This document shows, one piece after another, positions 33,301 through 43,571 of a stretch of DNA of 64,000 nt. Under the pieces are notes generated by a model. The model searched no databases and was not told where the DNA came from. It saw only the letters and a list, made by a program, of their open reading frames with translations. Position numbers and translations under genes: made by a program. Positions within the stretch are counted from its first letter, which is position 1; every line of letters starts with the position of its first letter. The stretch comes from Ipomoea triloba (lineage: Eukaryota > Streptophyta > Magnoliopsida > Solanales > Convolvulaceae). Location of the stretch: contig NC_044930.1 of the NCBI RefSeq assembly GCF_003576645.1, positions 25,957,868 through 26,021,867 of the forward strand, in the 5' to 3' direction.

Positions 33301-36300
33301 TCTCTCCATCCTTTGTCTCCAATAGTAACTAATATGTTTGCATCACATGCCAACAACTCAATATTTCTTTGAGAACTCCTACCACTATCTGAAATCTTCT
33401 TCTCGCTAGCTCTCCTGATTCGTTTACAAGGAAGAGTCTTTTGCCCTTGGATTTTGTGTCTTGATCCAGAATCATAACCTCCATATGGCAATGTGTAATG
33501 GACCTGAGTTCTTGGTTTCTTAGGGCCACTAACAAAGCCACTGCGTATGAAGCCTGTCTTCCCATCTGACCACACAGGTGAAAGTTCTCCAACCGGTGAA
33601 GAAAGTGAGTTGTTTCTGTTGCGATGCACTGAACTCCTGGGACCAATATGATTGGGGCTTTGGGGAATGCCATCACTCACATTTGAAGTCAAGTCAGAAG
33701 CACATCTAGAGAAAGGTTCTTTTCCATCAGAAGGCCGGTCAATATGATCTGATGAAGGAATTTCAATACTGATGTGGTCTAGACCAGATTGTGGAGATAC
33801 AACAACTGGGTATGACTGTTGATCACTGGCACCACTTTTGATTTGAGACACAACCAATTCAGAAGCATTCTTCTCCAAACCGTCAATGTCAGTCGAAGTA
33901 GCTACAGGGAGCAAGGGTTCCACATTATCTTCAGAGGTTGTGTCTAGAACATTCTCATAGCACTTCATCCCTAAACTGGCATCAGGTGTAGCATGCTGGC
34001 CAGTTATATCAGAGCTGACAACTGAACATGGTGGATCATGATTTTGAAGGCTAAGACATGCAAAGTTACGTTCCATCAACAGGTGTAAATGCAGACTCAC
34101 GAATAGAGCAGGTGCAGCAGCAAATGAAAGAGCAAATGGAAGAACTTGTCCAAGTTTTGAATCAGAGCTAGAAGCAGGAAGGCTCATCCTCACATGGCGG
34201 GAATCTTTGGAGATGCCTGTCGCCAAACTACACAGCACAGACTTCCTTTGCAAATTCTAATACATAGCCAAAATAAACCTCATTGATATACTGAAGTTTA
34301 AACTGAGTAATAGATTTATCATATTACATATTATGTGCAGAAAGTATCATAACTTGAGCAATAAGCGATTACAACCATAATATTTTTGAAAAAAAAAATA
34401 AAATAAAAAAAGAAGACATTATTCATAATGAAAAAGAGAAAAAATGGACAGAGAAGGAAGAGAATACCTCTGATGAGGGAGATTGTTGATGATTGTGTGC
34501 TGAAAACTGATGACTTGGACATTCAAGGGATTTGATGTTTTCATATGTACATTCGGAAAGAGATAGCCGTTTAGCAAGTAAACTATGGTACCGGAGCTTA
34601 GAGTCCAGATACAACCACTTTGAGCTTTCTAGTTTTGAAAAGCTGTAGAATACAAATACTTTCTGCTTCTTAAGATCTTGAACTCTTGAAAATTTAAACC
34701 TTACAGAAGTAACAGGCAACTGAGTATCTTCTAACTCCCAGTGTTCACCGGGTGGACTAAACAATGCCATAACAATGAAAGCGAGAACCATAGCCTCCTT
34801 TAAGCAACATTCAAACAAAAGAAACCTCAGTCCAACAGTATTGTCAACGAAAAGCATCTCTAGAATAACTTCTGGCCATTTTTTCACAATTGCACCATAT
34901 TGCAGCAACAACAGTGTATGAGACAGCCAGATGTACTCTGCATCATGCTGAAGAAAAGATAGAGTAGGCAGGTGTATATCAAAGGTGAACTGTTTGGATT
35001 CTACAAATGGCAAACTTAAGCTTAGCAGGCCTTCATCATCAAGAGACCACAACAAAAACTCATTATCTGAGCCCTGAAGGGAAGCCACTTCAGATTGTGG
35101 AGTCAACTCATCCACTGTGGAAGCAGCTAGTACCATCCTTCCACATTCAGTGTCATTTTCAGAGAGTGAATGTCCTATATCTTTCTTCCGAAAACGCCTT
35201 CTCACGTAAACAACTGGTTTTTTATTCTCTGAATCCCAATGACTTCCAATGAAAGACTTCCTAGCCTTTTCCTCATCAGTTACCAAGTTCAGCAATGGAG
35301 GACCACACTCTGGTTTCTTGCCAAATCTATCCAAGGAGCCTATACTGTCTTTTGTGTCCTCGCTTTGGTCATGAGATGGTGATGACAATATAGATGAAGA
35401 CAATTCTGATGTTTTCTGTTTCTTCAAAGGCCTAGAGGAAGATTTAACTCGATGAGCCAACCATGAGATAATGGGTTCAGACTCCAAATAACTCCCTGAA
35501 TGGCTGTCCTCGTCAATATCCAAATCTATTTTATCTTCTTGAACACTTCTACTGCCTTTAGCAGATCTTCTGGGCTTGTCCTTTCCAGGAACTTCACTTG
35601 GGAAAAGCAAGAGCTTAAATCTTTCATTTTCAAGATTGATCCATACTTCATCTCGACCATCATACTTGACTTGATGGAGCCTCTTTTCAGGGTCATAGTC
35701 CTTTAGAAGGCCACAACACCAAGTCTCATCTAATGGACAAAATACTTGGATCCTTTTATTCAAAACCCAATATACATCCAAGTCCTTCAAAAGAACTTCG
35801 TAGAAATGACGGCGTTTCCTTGGAGCACCCTTCTCTTTATTATCTTTTCTCATTGGGCTGGCTAAGGAGTTTGCATCCCGACTAGTCAGATCCTTAGAAG
35901 AAGAGATAAAAGAAGACACCTGGTTGGCAGATGATAATACAGAAGCTTTGCTTTTTGAAGCAAAACCTGTGCAGCGTGGATCAAATCTAGAAGATAGCAT
36001 CCTGGCAGCATTTTGCTCAAGGTTTTCCTCATCATCATCATCTTGAAAATCATCACAATAACGACTTGCATTATCTCCTGGAGGCTCAGCATTCTTCACA
36101 GAATCCCCAATACTAGATGGCGGATCCTTCCTCTTCCTATGAGTGCTGCGGCACTTTTTCGAAGATGCATCAGCATTTTTTACAGTAGTGTGAGCATCCT
36201 CCATCATAGTGTGCTGAGCTGAAGTATCCCTGCCATTCTTACTTCCCTTAGACCCCTCTACACCCACCTTCGACTTAATCTTGCCGTTGGCATTGCCTGA

Positions 36301-37149
36301 AGAAGCTTTACCCAACTTAGAGATCTTGTCACCAGCACTGGTTTCACTGCCCGATAAGCCTGGCTTCTTAGGCAGATGATTTTTCTTACTTCCCTTAGAC
36401 TCATCAACACCCACCTTCTGCTTTTGCTTCTCACTAGCAGCATTTGCCACAAAATGTTTGCCCAACTTAGCCATACCATCATCAGCACTGGATTCATTTA
36501 CTGATAAGCCTGGCTTCTTTGGCAGATGAGCAGCCCTACGTCCCTTAGACTCATCAACACCCACCTTCTGCTTTAACTTGTCAACAACATTCCCTACAGA
36601 AGCTTTACTTGACTTAACCATCTGGTCACCACTACCAGCACTGGCTTCATTACCTGACAACCCTGGCTTCTTAGGCAGATGAGCATCCTCCAACTTCTCT
36701 GAAGAACTCTGCATCCTCGGTGACTGAGAAACTGACTGGTTTTTAGAATTCTTGCAGCCCAAAACTTTGCGTGGGCGCTTGGGGATCGGAATAGGATCAC
36801 CATTGTCACCCAAAAAGCCATAAGAAATTTTATTCCACCTGTTAACAAAACCTGAACATAATTGCTGCAGCTCAACTGACCCAGCATTCACCCCATTGAC
36901 ACCTTCATCATCTGCTCTACTACTATTCTTTTCAACCAGCTCCAACCTAGTCAAAGCCACCTCCTTTACACCTTTCCTCTTCCTCTTTTTCCGAGTCTCA
37001 TTGCCCTCCTTCTCTTCCTCACGCTTCCCCTTACTATCACTCCTCCCCTTGTTATCACCATCAGATTGATACAAGGTCTGAAGATCCAAAGACCTCTTTT
37101 TCTTCAAATTCACCAAGCCTCCCAACTTCTCCGCACTCATTGCCACCAA
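30308..37149 (-). CDS. Enhancer of polycomb-like protein (plant EPL)
   Basis: Four exons on the minus strand (37149-34468, 34256-32631, 31269-31026, 30879-30308; all GT-AG) give 1707 aa, near the length of large plant EPL proteins. Features in order: basic nuclear-localisation-like clusters (53-60 and 124-129), three 50-residue repeats starting HLPKKPGLS (157, 208, 258), and a Tudor-like segment about 459-516 with RIQVFCPLDETW, KYDGRDEVWINL and ERFKLLLF. The C-terminal EPL half (from about 1220) includes WRLAIKL, WVLEFPDRSQW and IPIPGVRLIEE. Enhancer of polycomb proteins are subunits of NuA4-type histone acetyltransferase complexes; nuclear chromatin function is inferred by family. ATG 37149 is followed by a second Met at residue 4, and either could serve. 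A leader intron is likely at 37385-37222. Confidence 0.9.
31514..31853. mobile_element. PIF/Harbinger-like MITE in EPL intron 2
   Basis: Element 31517-31850 (334 bp) is flanked by the 3-bp duplication CTA. The ends are GGGTGTTTGGTTCAAG and (reverse strand) GGGGGCGTTTGGTTCAC. Internal CTTATATTCCCAAGC/GGGAATGTGAGAT motifs are mirrored. It is a different subfamily from the GGCCCTGTTTGGTAAAT elements. Confidence 0.65.
36232..36681 (-). repeat. Triplicated 50-residue block in the EPL gene
   Basis: Three in-frame tandem copies of about 150 bp code for residues 157-207, 208-257 and 258-306. Each starts HLPKKPGLS and ends KVGVDESKG or a close variant (KVGVEGSKG). They differ at scattered residues in the Ser/Ala-rich middle. 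Confidence 0.9.
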
Positions 37150-38153
37150 CAGATATCACTCAATTCACATACAAAAACTCTCACACACCATCATGCAAAT
37201 TCAACACCCAAAATTCCAGATCTGTAAGCGCAAAACCACAGTTTTAAATTGAAAATTCCACAGAACTAAACAGTCATTTACACAAATACACAAACACAAA
37301 TACAGAAAATGATCAATTTCTCAAAAACCAATCAACCACAACCAATTCAACCAAATTACAAACACAATTCGAAAATTCACGCACCTTGCCTCGAAAAAAT
37401 CGAAGTGAGGGAGATCAATTTCGGTGTTCGGATCGGGGAAATTGAGATGGAATGAGAAAGAGTAGGTTTGATTTGGAACCCTAATTTTGATGCATCAGAA
37501 AAAATAATTTTTTTGAATAATTTTTTTCTTTTTTTTGATTCTTTTTTGGCTTTTTGGGTATTTAAACCTCCTTTTCTCTACAAAGAAAAAGTGAAGCCGA
37601 GCCTGGTTAGGGTTTGTTTCGGTTCACCCAGTCCATAGTTGTGAAATTTAGAGTGAAAATTCCTGAAAATTTGAGTGCCACGTGGGGTGATTTCATCCCT
37701 TGGATCAATATTGTACGTCATAGATTGGTCCAAAATGGAAAGCGGCCAAGCATTGGACGGCTGAGATTGGACGCCCGGGTGATTCCGACGGCTGAGATAA
37801 TTAGCAGGTTTTCATTTAGGGAAAAAGCATAATTGAACTTTTCCATTTTTGTTTCCGAAACTGGGCACGAAATTGCTAAGATTTACGGGGAAAACCACTG
37901 GTGAGTTTTGGGAAGAGTGGGAAAGCAGTGTGCTGACGCGCACAATGGGGCATTGTGGGCATACTCTCTCGAGTACAGAAAGCTCAGGCAACTCGCGCTG
38001 CACATCTTCCACGCGTACCCACCTGGTTTGCCGCCGGCTTACCGCTGACAGTCTGGAAGATGAGTCGGAACGCGTACCCTTGACGGGAGCGGAGGCGTGT
38101 TAGACTTCACCTGAAGCTCGTAACGGATGTAAAATGGCTCACTGACCACGTCA
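37150..38153 (-). promoter_or_regulatory. Leader and promoter region of the EPL gene
   Basis: From the start codon outward there is leader sequence, a probable leader intron (donor AAG then GTGCGT at 37385, acceptor near 37222), then T-rich and mixed sequence. The plus-strand frames at 37614-38103 are in a GC-richer patch but match no family that I know. Confidence 0.45.
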
Positions 38154-38777
38154 CTCAATCCTAGGGATGGCAATTTCAATCCGTCCCGTGGATATCCACC
38201 CGAATTCATCCCGCATGGATCGGGTTTTTTTGGGTGATAGTGGGTGGTGGGTCGGGGATGGATCTTAAAAAAGTAAACCCGCGATGGGTCGGGTTGGATT
38301 CGGGTTCTATGTACAAAACCCGCCTAGAACCCCACCCGACCCACCATGTGTGTGTATATATATATGTAATAGTAAAATAAGTACTAGTATGTAGTTTATT
38401 ATAAAAGTTTTTAAATTTTAGGTAACATTTTACTATTTTTATATTTAAACTACTAGGTTTATATATAAACATTAACAATTTAGTTATTATATTTGGATAC
38501 TATTATTATTTTTCGTTTTAATATAACTAATGAATTTTGTGATTTTATTAAGTATAAATAATTTAAATATTATTTTTGAAAAAAAAAATTAATAAGATAA
38601 TAAGTGGTGGGTACCCGCAGTGGGCACCCGCATCCGGTGGGGTGGGGGTGGGTTTTGAAAAAGTCCACCCGATGCGGGTTGGGGGTGGGGGTGGGTGGAG
38701 AAAATATAAGGTGGGTCGGGTGATGGATGTAGCCCTCCCCGACCCACACCCGACCCATTGCCATCCCTACTCAATTC
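38154..38777. mobile_element. hAT-like element with TAGGGATGGCAAT ends
   Basis: Element 38162-38769 (608 bp) has perfect 13-bp inverted ends TAGGGATGGCAAT. It is flanked by CTCAATCC and CTCAATTC, an 8-bp duplication with one mismatch. Inside both ends are GGGTCGGG and GGGTGGG-rich blocks that mirror each other around an AT-rich core. Frames that cross it (38206-38863) are artefacts of this repetition. Confidence 0.75.
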
Positions 38778-39373
38778 GTGAGGAAATGCAATCAGGTCCG
38801 ATTCACACAAGTGACAGATTCTCCATGTGCAGTTCCCGTGCTTCCCGGAGCGAACGCGGGTGAACTCAGACCGTGGAACGAACAGAAAAAGACCCGGAGA
38901 ATTTACCAAAAAAAAATAATAATCGGAATCCCCGTTGAATGATCGGAATCGCCTTAGAACAACTTCTTTATGAATTGTGACTCCACTCGTTATCAATATT
39001 GACGACAAAGTGCATAATAACTCGCTATCGCTATTGAATACAAAGGATTGTACAAAATGGGTGAGTAATTTGTTGTAGAGAATATGAAATTAGGGTTCGC
39101 AGGTTGGAAGAAATCGGGAAGATGACATATATAACTAGCGCACGGTGATAAAGAGTGAAAGTACTATTATGCCCTCAAAGGAGACGGGTAGCTAACATCC
39201 AAATCGACGAAGGACCATATCAGACACAAAATCAATACTTTAGGACTTAATTGGCTAAAAATGGTAGTCGATGACCAATTTTGTACTTTCGCCATAGCCG
39301 AAGGATCAAAACGACAATTAACTTGCTTTCAAAGTTGTGGTGAGGATCAATACTAATAAATCATTTAAAAGAA
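38778..39373. other. Unassigned spacer
   Basis: Mixed-composition sequence with GAACGCGGGTGAACTC and GATCGGAATC motifs. No gene or element boundary could be set. Confidence 0.4.
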
Positions 39374-39703
39374 TTAGGCCTTGTTTGGTAATAAAGTTAG
39401 CTTATCATCCAATTTTGGCTTACTTGAACAGTATTAGTTGTTTGACTTAGTTAAACAATACAATCAATATAAGTGTTTGATTAATTAACTTTTTGTAACA
39501 ACTTATTGCTCCAAAACACTAAAATTCAAAAAAACTGTTCAAAGCAACTTTTTCGATCAACTTCTGGGAAAGTCATTTTGCACGTAATCAGTTATCAACT
39601 AACAACTAATTTACTAAACATCTTTCTACAATCAGGCAATACTTTCAACTAGTTAAGCTTATTAACCCAATCAGCTAACAAATATTTACCAAACACTCCA
39701 TAA
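39374..39703. mobile_element. Tourist-like MITE
   Basis: It starts GGCCTTGTTTGGTAA at 39377, preceded by TTA. It ends ATTTACCAAACACTCCA near 39700. The body matches the copy at 26915-27224. The ends have diverged and the target duplication is not clear. Confidence 0.6.
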
Positions 39704-41284
39704 TCTATTTGTCCCGCAAGAAGCTATAATAATAAAATTCAAAATAGAAAAGATAAGATTAGCTCAAAGGTATCAAAGTTGGTAAAAGTAATGGATATAT
39801 GTGATTTTACCAAGTACCTTGTGCTCAAATGACATGTAGTGACTCTTTCATATGAGATGTTATGAGATCGAGTCTCAATAGAGGCGGTATTTTCAGTAAT
39901 TGTTTTCACCAATCAAACAGTGGAATCTGTTTTCTATGGAATTTGAATTCCATTTTCTTTAAATATTTTTCGAACCAAACGGGTTGTTCGTGGTCTTATT
40001 TAACATGTTCAATTCAACTAACAAAGTACGTATTATTTCAAATTTCAAATTATTAAAACCATATAATACTAGACAAAATAAATAAATGTAAATAAAAATT
40101 AAGAATTACGGAGTATAACACAAGTGTTAAAGAACATAAGCGAATTAAACAACAAAATGCATGCACATTTAATTTTCAAATATTTAGCAGGTAAAATGAA
40201 AAAAAAAAATTGTATAAATTAACATATTCCCACGTATGCATCATAACACTATACTACCATTTACAATAACGTTGTCTCTTTATCAATTATAATTACTCTA
40301 GCCATATATAAAAGTAAATTTTAATACTCATAATTTTTTACAAAGATATATTATTTGTTTTATATATACTTTATTAATTTTTTTTCAGTTCAAAAAATCA
40401 ATGCTCCCGATTAAATAAATGTTTGATTAATTAATTAGCTTTTTGTAACAACTTAGTGCTCAAAAACATTAAAATTCAAAAAAAAAGTTGCTCAAAGTAA
40501 TTTTTTCAATCAATTTTGTGAGAAAGTCATTTTGCATGTAATCAGCTATCAACTAACAGCTAATTTACTAACTAATGCTATCAACTAATCAAATTTACTA
40601 TCCCAATCAACTAACCGTTATCAGCTAATAGCTATTTACCAAACACCGTACCCTTTAATTTGTTGTAATTATTTAATTTCTGAGAATTGAAACGTGTCAC
40701 GACATGGTCAAAAGATTAGCTCTAAGGTGGCCAAGTGTTAGCTAGAGTCCTAACTCCTAATACGAGTAGACAATGGCACACGTCAAAACATAAATATGCT
40801 ATCCGGTCAAACGACCAAGAAACCTTGTATCACCGAAACGAGGATTCGGTTTGGGTATATGTAACGTGCGTACAACGTAGGATAGATGAGACGTGGGTAT
40901 GAAATAGGTCAAAGATAGATGAGGTCGGATAGGTGGAGGGAGCTAGGGGTATGTGCGTGCATGCATGCATGAGCTGATGAGGTAGATAGGTTAATTGTAT
41001 TAAGATGATATATGGTGAGGAGTTCGAGTGGGTGGAAGTTGGCAAATGGGTTAGAAGAGGATATAGATAGACCAGAGTGGTTGGTAGTTGTTTAGTGGTG
41101 GGAGGGGGTGGTTAGTAGAATAGTAGATGGTAAGTCATGCTCGGTGTTCAATTTTTGTTTTTTATTCTTAGACGAATGATTTTCATTTTTTATTTTTTGA
41201 AGAATGATATGCTTTTTTACCATAGGATATTTACGTACAAAACTGGAAGTCAAATTTGAAACTTTATTATTTTGCTGGTTACCT
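39704..41284. other. Spacer with a broken Tourist-like copy (about 40395-40650)
   Basis: It is AT-rich. The part 40395-40650 carries the right two-thirds of the Tourist-like MITE (TTAGCTTTTTGTAACAAC through ATTTACCAAACACCGTA). No supportable gene is seen. Confidence 0.45.
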
Positions 41285-41880
41285 GCGTAAAGTGGTGACT
41301 CTGTATGTGTAGAAGGTTAACTTGCGTCCGACCATGCGTACAGGTACAGTTATCTCCTATCCCGTTGGCTGCTTGCGTAAAGTGGTGAACCTGTCTGCGC
41401 AGATTGCTAACTTGCACCCGTCTGGTTATCTTGTGCACTGCCCTTTTTTGTGCAAAGCGGTGATCCCGTTCACGTAGACACTTAAGTTGGGTTCGTCTGT
41501 ACGAGCGATTACCTCGTGCACCATTGATCGCTTATGCAAAGTGGTGATCCTATCCACGGAAATGGTTAACTTACGCTCGTTTGTGAGAGTGGATGGTTAT
41601 CTCAATTCTCATTCTCATACACCATTGGTTACTTGCGTAAAGTGGTGACCCTGTCCGCACAGATGATGGTTAACTTGTGCTTGTCTGTGCAAAAGCGGTT
41701 ATCTCGAGCGTCGTTGGCTACTTAAGCAAAGTGGTGATCCTGTTCGCACAAACAGTTATCTTGCATTCTGCTGACCGCTTGCGTAAAGTAGAGATCACGC
41801 TTGTGCGAGTAGTTAAATCATACCCATCTGTGCGAGCGGTTACTTCATGCATCGCTGACCACTTGCACAAAAGTAGTAAA
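41285..41880. repeat. Degenerate 80-100-bp minisatellite
   Basis: Seven to eight diverged units carry GCGTAAAGTGGTGA followed about 10 bp later by TGTCCGCNCAGA, then GGTTAACTTGCGC and GAGCGGTTATCTCG. Landmarks lie near 41285, 41375, 41452, 41534, 41635, 41725, 41780 and 41866. It carries no coding capacity. Confidence 0.75.
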
Positions 41881-41950
41881 CGATGGTACATTTGTGGTTG
41901 ATCACTATTGTCTACGATTCCAGGTTGCAGTGATTTATGGTCTACGCATT

Positions 41951-42036
41951 ATTCTGGATTTGGACTTAGTTGTATTTATTTTCTTTATGGCATGCTGGAT
42001 TTGGACTTAGTTGTATTTATTTTCTTTATGGCATGC
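41951..42036. repeat. 41-bp exact tandem duplication
   Basis: CTGGATTTGGACTTAGTTGT followed by ATTTATTTTCTTTATGGCATG occurs twice back to back, just before a MULE-type MITE. Confidence 0.9.
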
Positions 42037-42039
42037 ATG

Positions 42040-42233
42040 CCACTTGGAGAATAGTTATACAATGGACACGGGTCCACCTAGCAAGGTGGACCCATCACAA
42101 TTTACATATTGAATGTTGACAATTCAAATTGTGAACATTTATCTGTGAATATTCAGTATATAAATTGTGAACATTCAGTATGTAACTTGTGTATTTTGGA
42201 CCTAGATCCACAGAATAATTTGCCTCACTCGGA
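42040..42233. mobile_element. Short MULE-type MITE
   Basis: Element 42049-42224 starts GAATAGTTATACAATGGAC and ends, on the other strand, GGCAAATTATTCTGTGGA. The palindrome GGTCCACCTAGCAAGGTGGACC lies just inside the left end. Flanking 9-mers CCACTTGGA and TCACTCGGA match at 7 of 9 positions. Confidence 0.65.
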
Positions 42234-42714
42234 TCTTTCACGTTATTGTTTGTGTTTATAATTTTAGATTATTGTTGCTTGTGTGTCGTTATGCTGTGTG
42301 GTTTGTGTGCCATATTTTTAGGTAGCATGTGTGCCATGTTGTGTTTTCTGTGGCATGTGTGTTTTTCTGTCTTGATGCATTGGTGTTGGTTGGCATGTGG
42401 ACAACCTTTATACTGCCGGATTTTGGCTCAAGGGTGCTATTTGGTGGGTAACAAAGTGATTGACTTCGGTGTGGGAGCTAACGTAACACCTTCTTTGGTT
42501 TGTAGGAGCAAATCCAGAGGGGGAAGGGGCCATGGGGGCCGTATGTATAAATTATTATATACACGAAAGGAATATACTTCATGAATACTAGAATATGATA
42601 AAGTTAAAATAAAGGAAAGTGTTCCTAGTGGGGTTTGAACCCATGACTAATGTGGATTGAGGCAAGGTGATCATTTGTCTCCTTACCTTTTATTTTATGT
42701 GCAGATGGACGGTC
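42234..42714. other. Unassigned spacer
   Basis: The 112-codon plus-strand frame (42246-42584) is Cys- and Val-rich by base composition and has no recognisable domain. I do not call a gene. Confidence 0.4.
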
Positions 42715-42965
42715 TCATTTAGTTACTGGGGCTGCTAGAACAAGAAGGATTACCCCGAGTGTGGTCGCGAGAGGGGCTCTTGGGGTATCGCACTTGTTCT
42801 TCGCCGATGACAGTATACTCTTTTTTAAAGCCACATTATCTTAAGGTGAGACGGTGAAAGGCTGTCTTCTTGATTCGGTGAAAGGCTGTCTTCTTGATTA
42901 TGAGCGCATGTCTGACCAATCAGTTAATTTTGAAAGTCAACCATTCTGTTTAGTTTCATCACGGA
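42715..42965 (+). pseudogene. LINE reverse-transcriptase fragment
   Basis: One frame reads ALGVSHLFFADDSILFFKAT, which holds the FADD catalytic box of non-LTR reverse transcriptases. It is broken by a stop, then continues in another frame as DYERMSDQSVNFE, the segment normally following in plant L1 elements. A 23-bp GTGAAAGGCTGTCTTCTTGATT duplication lies at the break. It is a decayed relic. Confidence 0.75.
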
Positions 42966-43018
42966 GGAAGGTATTAAAAATGCAGTTTCAGTGGTCTTTA
43001 ATGTAACCTAGACTGATA

Positions 43019-43192
43019 TTAGTGGTGTAAATGTTGCTCATCAATTTTCAAAATCATATATATATTAACCCTCCCAAGTGTAAATGTTACCCTCAATTTT
43101 AAAAATGGTACATATATTGCCCCTCCCGTACGGTACGAGAGGGGCAATATATGTACCGTTTTGAAAATTGAGGAGCAACATTTACACCATTA
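43019..43192. mobile_element. Foldback MITE upstream of SYP32
   Basis: Element 43022-43189 is flanked by TTA on both sides. It has inverted ends GTGTAAATGTTGCTC and a perfect central hairpin: GTACATATATTGCCCCTC, a short GC-rich loop, then its complement. It lies about 380 bp before the SYP32 start codon, so it is close to the promoter. Confidence 0.65.
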
Positions 43193-43571
43193 ATCATTCA
43201 ATAATGACATTGATAATTGACGTATTATAGAGGACATAAATTACAATTTTCCTTAATTTGAAATGTGCATTCATGTGGATTTGCTTGTGGGTCCAACGCT
43301 ATTACCTTCCTCTTCATCCTTCAATTCCGATCCCCAGATCCACACTTCATTGATCTTCTACTCCAATAGCCCCCGCTATACACCGTCAAGTTTCACGGTG
43401 AGCTTGAATTCGACGTCCAGAAACGGAACTTGCGGCGTTTAGCTGAGCATCGATTTCTCATTTGTGTGTCCGAAAGTCGAAACTGTATTCCGCGGTTCTT
43501 AGCAGTGCATTCGAAATTGGAGGTTCTTTGAGAGCAATCTAGAGGGGTTAGGGACTGGAAATTTGAGGAAA
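43193..43571 (+). promoter_or_regulatory. Promoter and 5' UTR of the SYP32-type gene
   Basis: Sequence between the foldback element and the start codon at 43572. GC content rises from about 43380, consistent with leader sequence. No motif is singled out. Confidence 0.45.

Noticed and set aside
36013..36222. Plus-strand frame antisense to the EPL exon
   Set aside because: It is a shadow of the acidic and serine-rich coding sequence on the other strand.
38206..39008. Gly-, Pro- and His-rich frames on both strands
   Set aside because: They are produced by GGGT and ACCC repetition in the hAT-like element.
42246..42584. 112-codon Cys-rich plus-strand frame as a cysteine-rich peptide gene
   Set aside because: It has no proper signal peptide, irregular cysteine spacing, no relative in the window and strong TGT codon bias from T/G-rich DNA.
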